Source: Lepidodermella squamata (taxonomy: Eukaryota > Gastrotricha). From it: 64,000 nt of DNA. Positions 58,248-64,000 of the stretch are shown piece after piece. The notes under the pieces are model-generated. The model was not told the DNA's origin. It made no database searches and was given only the letters and a program-made list of their open reading frames with translations. The stretch's first letter is position 1. Each line of letters begins with the position of its first letter. The DNA lies in contig JBLDXI010000024.1 of assembly GCA_047495785.1 (NCBI GenBank), positions 2,728,001 through 2,792,000 on the forward strand, read 5' to 3'. The position numbers and the translations under genes are program-made.

Positions 58248-59636
58248 ATGTCAATCTTTGACGCCGAAGTCCAAGCCGGCTATTGTGAGGTAATAGGATT
58301 TATTTATATTTATGGACTACCTAATTTCACCCTTTTGAAGCTTTGCAACGTCGCGAGTCCTCATTTCCAAACAAAACTAGGTGTTCGCCTTGACGAAAGA
58401 TGCGGAGTAAGTTAAATCTTGCCTTATCATTTCAAATGAAAAGCTTTTCATTAGTAGAGATTTGTTGATAGAGCCGAAGAAGAAAGGCTGTTTCGATTGG
58501 AACACATATTGACTATTACGTGTTCTGGACCTGGCGACTTCACTTGCAATCTCACAAGACACTTCCCCTGCAAACTTTGCCGATTAGTTAAATTCGCTTG
58601 TTTGAAAGTGAACGCTGACAAACGATTCAACATCGTACCTGCAGCTGACGATCCTTTCCTTCAAATCAGCAACTGGGCCCGTGAGAAGCTATCGAGAAGA
58701 ACCCGTCAAAGTGACCCAACACTTCGAGACAATCTGTTGAAAAATATTGTCCTGAGACTCGACAACGATTATAAGGTTGCCAAACCTTTCCTTCAAGCGG
58801 AACACTTGAAAGACCGCATACCAGATGACGTCAACGCATTTTGGCACCTCATCAGTTGGTGCGTCCAGGAGTTGAGTGAGTACAAGCTTCCATTGATGCA
58901 GCATTTAACGGATAGTCCAGAGATACCAATCGCTGAGATGTGCTACCTGGTCGAGTCAAGCTACGCCATCATGTTCTACGCTGAAACAGCACTACCGGGC
59001 CATAAGAATGTCATCGAGTCTTTCCAGGAGCTTATGATCACGAAAATGATCCACCAGTGGCCTGAAGTCTTTGTGAGTGAATTTCCATATATTTTAGATT
59101 TTTTCAATTAATTAATACTCCCAGGATATGATGGGAGCTACACATGAGATGATCAAATGCATCCGATCCCTTGAGCCGCCTCTCCAACCTGCCGAGAAGG
59201 CTATCTTCATGGCCATTATTTTCTGCAACGGAGCAGATCCATCAGCAGGTTTGGTAAAATTGTCCGATTATGATAATTAATTTCTCAAAGAAATTATTTA
59301 ATACGCTTAGTCAGCGAGCGAACCTGTGCAAAACTGAACGACTATAAAGAAGCTCTCAGTCGACTTGTTTCGAGGCACATCACTACGACTGTCAACTCAG
59401 AGATCGAGGCTGCCGCTCGAATTGCGCATTTCTGGGCTATTGTCGGCTACGTTGATCACTTGAGAGAGGTTCGCTGGAGATCAGTTCGTGCGTTATGCAG
59501 AAAGCACCCGCGCATCGCTGAGGTCATGATCCGGCCGGTTATCGACTCAGTCTACCGGCGCTGCAAAACTGATATCTATCAGCAGACTGAAGTTGATACT
59601 TTAACAAATAACTTGATGAGGACTCTGAGTCTCTAA
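58248..59636 (+). CDS. Divergent nuclear receptor
   Basis: Five exons joined by splice sites and phase: 58248-58289, 58341-58406, 58458-59072, 59125-59248 and 59311-59636, giving 390 residues. The N-terminus is almost entirely DNA-binding domain: first finger CELC ... LGVRLDERCGRF and second finger TCSGPGDFTC ... FPCKLCRLVKFACLKV, which fits the CxYCRxxKCLxxGM helix. The third Cys of finger 1 is Asp (DERC for the usual CEGC), and finger-2 spacing is x7/x7 instead of x5/x9. The ligand-binding domain runs from about 95 to the end (helix 3-5 region NAFWHLISWCVQELSEYKLP; helix 7-8 region LEPPLQPAEKAIFMAIIFCN). Such divergent receptors are common in nematode-like expansions. DNA binding may be altered or lost. 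Confidence 0.7.
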
Positions 59637-61382
59637 ATTGATAATTTTCTAGTAAAAATTGGCAACTTACCAAAATAAAAATTCGAAGCACTGCTCTAAT
59701 AAAAATATCAATCACTTTCTATTAGCTATGTGAAACAGCTCGAAGATTATTTACTTTAGTTGAACCAGCGAATCTTACTATTTGGTTCCGAAGGTTTGAA
59801 ACCGGATTGGTTAGCTGGGGAAAGCTTGCGACAGGTGCCATTTTATTTTATTTTCCACGACTACATTTTTCAACATCAACCAATTTTGGATTTATTAGTT
59901 TTGAATTTTTGGCCTGAATGGGACATTGATCCATGACCCATAATCGCACTCGGAAATGGTTTCAATAAAATGTGTTGCAATTTGGCAATTTTAGCGACGC
60001 GGAAAAATCAAACCGAGCTGGAACATTGTTTATTTCAGCATTTATGCTTTATGTTGGTCGTGAAACATTTGAATCCAGGTTCGATCTCTCGCGTTCCAAG
60101 TGACGTGAAAGTGAAAAGTTGAAATCAATCTAAGATCCTAATCCACGTTGCGTTGCCGCGAGGAATTTTGTTCCGCAAGACAATAAAATTAAAAACCGTA
60201 CACGGAAACCATGAACATGGTGATTCAATAGATGGGACATACCCAAGCTACTCCTCCGCCGAAATAGAGTGACATTGATGCTGTTTCGCAATCTGAAACT
60301 TTAATTTTCATACATAGGTACATAGGCTCAACCACTATCACGGACAATCAGGAGGATTCGGGAGTGTTTCGATGGGCTCGAAAGTCGAAAGGTGTCAAAT
60401 TTCGAAATTTCAATTGTGAAAAAACCATGAGATTGCGCATGGGAATGGGAGAATGGGAATTGGGTCAGTCGATTAATTTCAAGAAAATAACACATTTTGG
60501 AGTTAACCTGGTGATTGCCTTGATAATTTCCAACTCGTGATGTTTGAAAGCAACTCAGGATAATTACCTAAGCAAGAATAACACATGTTCACATGTTGTT
60601 TACCTCTCGAATTTCGTGTTGTGTCGCATTGGCTATTCCACTGAGCAAACCAAGGATGAAAATCGCGCTGGTATGTGATTGCGGCAAAATTTATCCTGAT
60701 TAGGTGCGTTATTAGCCGACAACATTTCAAACGTGTGCGTCAACGAGTTAAGCGATTACTTCCAGTTCATCTTCGTCAGAATCGACTCTGCGCTCTGCGT
60801 CTGCAGCTAATGATAAACTGCTAGACGAAAGCCCCAGCCTTCATTGGACCAGCGACAAACGCGAACTGCGAGTTAATCGCCTCTTTGACGAAGTTGCTGG
60901 GATCTCCCAATATCGGTTGGGATGAAGGTCTACTTCGACTTTATCACCGATTTCACTGATGAAGCAGCTGAGAATTTGAAAAAGTCTGAGGTTAGGACCA
61001 TAATCTGAGTTCCTTGTTACAGATTATTAACCTAGTAAATTCTGTTAGCAAGAGGTGAAATGGAACCGGTAAGGATGCTTCCGCTTGACTCATTGTTGAC
61101 GAGAAGCTGAATCGCCAAAGGAAGCGGAAAGCCCTCCTCAACTTGGTTCGCTGCTCTAGCTAGTCGTTGTAGCATGTACAGGTCATTGTGATTCTAATCC
61201 TTGTAGTTTGCCTATGCGTCAACAACAACTGACATTTTTTTCCGAAAAAAAGTAGCCACCCACGTTAATACTAGTCACCCGCGCGTATTCTCGCTCATTG
61301 AAAAATACGAGAACTGGTCGCATCCGTTTATTCATCGTTTAATGTAAAGTGTTGGTTCTAGTGATAGAAATCGCGGTTTTGC
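59637..61382. other. Intergenic region after the nuclear receptor
   Basis: About 1.7 kb without a supportable gene. AATAAA at about 59698 could serve the receptor transcript. The minus frame at 60503-60730 has no recognisable feature. Confidence 0.4.
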
Positions 61383-62293
61383 ATGATTTGTGTGGCAACG
61401 GTTGCGTCTAAGCCGTGTTCAGTTCCTGGCCGAGCTTATGGAACCTTTTGGGTCGATTCTAAGCCAGTACTTGCCAATGATCCAATCGCTGTAGGGAAAA
61501 CGCTAACTTAGGAGTGTGCTGATCCGAACTTCCTTTCTTTAAAGGATGGTCCATCAGAGGTGATTGTCGATGAAATAATAATTAATTTTCAATTTCATAA
61601 TATTTACTAATTTAGGTAAGATGCCGTAGCTCAGGACTGTGGAGCCAAGAACTCGGTTTCTGTCGCGAAACCCCCAGAAGGCCGAGGCCATTACCCACAA
61701 AAACTATTACGACCACTGAGATGATTCCAGAGCCAGAGCCAGAGCAAGATACCACAACGCCGGCAAAACCCCCCGCTGGCAATTGCGGTTCGCCTCCCGA
61801 GGTAGAATTCGGCGAGCTCTTGGATAACACAACTGAGACTGGGTCGACCGCAACCCGTTCAGTTCGCTACGTCAAATGCATGGATGGATACGTTTTGACT
61901 GGAAATCCCAGGATCGTTTGCTTGGCTAGTGGTCGATGGACTAATGCAGCGAAATGAACGCCTGCGCCTGCTGACGAAGAGTAATTGATTGCTAATCCAT
62001 CCAACTATTCGCCTTATTTCTATTCGCTATTTCCCTTTGTTTGCTTTAGTACCGCAACTCCTTCAGAAGTAGAAACTCCGCCACCCGGCGAGACTCCTAC
62101 AACGGAAGCCGAGACCGATGAGACTTTCGCAACCAATTCGCAACGTCAAAGGACGACGACCCTTCCAACCCTTGCTACAATAGTAATTTCGACCACAAAA
62201 TTCATATTGCCAAATTGTTGCCGAGCAGTTGCAGTTAATGACCCAATGGCCCTCGTAGCCTTTGCTTATATCACAACTCGTTTGATGTGGTGA
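61383..62293 (+). pseudogene. Sushi/CCP-domain protein with two nonsense codons
   Basis: Three exons can be read: 61383 to about 61560, 61616 to about 61974 and about 62050-62293. The first codes most of a CCP module (KPCSVPGRAYGTFWVD, IAVGKTLT) but a TAG at 61509-61511 interrupts it just before ECADPNF. The module ends in exon 2 (VRCRSSGLWSQELGFC). A Pro/Glu/Thr linker (PEPEPEQDTTTPAKPP) and a second CCP module follow (NCGSPPEVEFGEL, VKCMDGYVLTGNPRIVC, GRWTNAAK). Its last Cys codon is TGA (61955-61957) where TGC is expected. The third exon codes a Thr-rich stalk and hydrophobic end. Two stops at conserved points argue for a decayed secreted or surface protein. The true start is uncertain. 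Confidence 0.6.
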
Positions 62294-64000
62294 AAGGCTT
62301 TCTTAATAAGTTTATTATTTCGAAATAAAAAGCCATTTGACCGTTGCAAAGTGAAAAGTGTACCTTGGCAAAGTGTTTCATCTTTCGAGATGAGTACTTT
62401 CGAGGCATAGAGAACGAAGTGATCAGAGGTGACACTTGCGGATTCGCAATGGAAACGAATTAATTTCAGTGGTTTTCCATTAAGGAGGGTTTTTTTTAAT
62501 ATTTTTCAACTTTTTAAAATGCTTTAATTTCAACGTTTTTAAGTCATCCTTAGGGAGAACGGGAATGACCCTGGGTTATTGGAAGTACAAGAAATATTAT
62601 CAGATGTCCTTGCTGTGTTTTCCGATTTTTTTGACAGTTGCGAACGTCGTCATAAAAAAGTTATAGCCTCTGGAAAAACCCCATATTTTCTTGCCCCATG
62701 ATCAGTAAGATTAGAGAGCATAGTTCACCGAGCAATTGTGAAATTTCATGTTCTCCAAAACGCGAATTTTTTTCATATTTCTTCAGCTAAAATCCATTCC
62801 TAGCAAAATAAAAAAAAATCAGGCCTTGGTCGGCATTTGCTTTGAAGCTATTAAGAGAGATCCATTTGCTAAATACTTGGCATTTTAAGAAATGATGCAT
62901 CGCTGAAATCGAAATGAAACGGAAGAATATCGCCCTGAATTTACCTGAAGAGACCCTTGGCTTATTCACACATTCGTCGATTTGTATTTTATAGCAATTT
63001 GATATATATCCAAATGATTGTCTTGGTCTCAAATTTGACATCAGTCTTGAAAAAATGATACTTATTTGGAGAAAACTCGGCTCTCGGCTAACTAGCGCAA
63101 ATCAAGCAATCGTCAATATTCGTCGCTTTATTCCCAGAAAGAACAGGGTAGCATCTTGATAAAACTCAATTTTCCAAGCTCGCATTTTTTCAAAATATAG
63201 TGAAGTGATTTTTTAGCCTGATGAACAGGGTGCGATCTCCGATCCCCGAGCTCCCAGGGATGACGAGTCATTTCGGCTAAAAACCGAGAGAAGCGAGAAA
63301 CTTATGGGGATTTTCCACTAAAACACGCCCCAGAACCTTCCACAATTAACAGTGTGATAAATTCTCATTTTGTTGTCTGGCCGGGCCGAGCTGGAAGTCG
63401 CACACTGCTGATGAATCATCAATGACCAAACAGAAATTTTACCCGGAATTTTGATGTTATCGTGTTCAGCGTTCAACAGTAGGCTGAAAGAACCTCATTC
63501 GGCAGTTTGGGACCTCAAGGTGGTCGCTTACCTTGTAGCCCGGTCAGCACTATCCTCCTTTTAGATAATCGATAGAATAGTTAGGCAAAAATTAGTCCTT
63601 TGTTGGAAATCCTCGTAAACATGTTAATTAACACATTGCATATCGCATGTTATTGCTATCGTAAAATAACCCGATACTTGTTGTTATTTTATATATCAAA
63701 CAACAGCGATAGAATAATTATGTACACTTATTGTGCATGCAGAATTACACTATAAATAGTGAAAGTCGTAACAATAAATTCAGCCATTTATGTCACATTT
63801 TGAGTAGACTTGTTGAGCGTAAATAACCGAGTTTCTACAGGTTATGGGCATCTAGTTGCGCTATTTTTTGATCGTTTTTACAAGAAACTCTTCCTCTTTT
63901 TTCATCTTACGCAGATTTTCTGCTGATCTTCTTTTTCCCAATCATCCATTTTTCTAACGCTCGATTTTCACCTTAATTATGACAAGCAGCGTTAGCTATA
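62294..64000. other. Right-hand gene-free flank
   Basis: 1.7 kb with no supported coding sequence. The minus frame at 62787-63041 is featureless. A fragment 'ggctaactagcgcaaatcaa' near 63080 shares the 'aactagcgc' motif of the CACTA-like element but shows no terminal repeats. Confidence 0.4.

Noticed and set aside
1-64000. Bacterial-type features (CRISPR, operons, integrases)
   Set aside because: All supported genes have spliceosomal introns or metazoan domains; no direct-repeat/spacer arrays are present.

Overview
The window is eukaryotic and animal. Genes are split by many short GT-AG introns with T-rich acceptors (at least two introns use GC-AG). The families are metazoan: C-type lectin, PAN and kringle mosaics, GABA-B-like class C receptors, polycystin-1-like proteins, a nuclear receptor, a ClC-6/7 exchanger, SOCS-box proteins and an annexin. 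Gene density (about 14 genes or gene copies in 64 kb) and the short introns suggest a compact invertebrate genome, possibly an ecdysozoan such as a nematode or tardigrade; the sequence alone does not settle the phylum. Gene models were built by hand by joining open frames at splice sites and checking intron phase. Positions should be good to about one base, except where marked approximate.

Layout. 1-15 kb: a tandem family of secreted PAN/C-type lectin/kringle proteins, with two intact copies (958-3873 and 5961-9395), one copy carrying two nonsense codons (12150-14892) and a relic of a fourth (334-500). A truncated Penelope-like retroelement lies between copies two and three (9592-11203). 15-18 kb: two minus-strand paralogues ending in a SOCS-box-like motif. 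About 18.9 kb: a very strong heat-shock element array. 19.7-24.2 kb: a 1220-residue protein joining a long acidic repeat region to a carbonyl-reductase-like domain whose catalytic Tyr is Phe. 24.3-28.7 kb: two minus-strand genes resembling polycystin-1 cut down to a signal peptide, TM1, PLAT and TM2-5. 29.9-37.7 and 44.7-47.2 kb: three GABA-B-like receptors with identical exon layout. Between the second and third, on the minus strand, is a 10-exon gene joining two PLAT domains, beta-trefoil-like sequence and about eight annexin repeats (38320-43285). 48-54.4 kb: a ClC-6/7-type exchanger with a secreted-protein gene nested antisense in its fifth intron. 58.2-59.6 kb: a divergent nuclear receptor. 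61.4-62.3 kb: a sushi-domain pseudogene. 62.3-64 kb: no gene seen.

Mobile DNA is plentiful: the Penelope-like element, a 1.1-kb TA-flanked element with CAGTG ends, a 1.84-kb CACTG-ended CACTA-like element full of subterminal repeats, and several small foldback elements, some inside introns.

The genes do not form one pathway. The common theme is local duplication of extracellular and membrane sensor families, plus domain combinations I do not recognise. The strongest candidates for something undescribed are the PLAT-trefoil-annexin fusion, the channel-less polycystin pair, the acidic-repeat/SDR pseudoenzyme near a heat-shock element, and the PAN-lectin-kringle-lectin mosaics.
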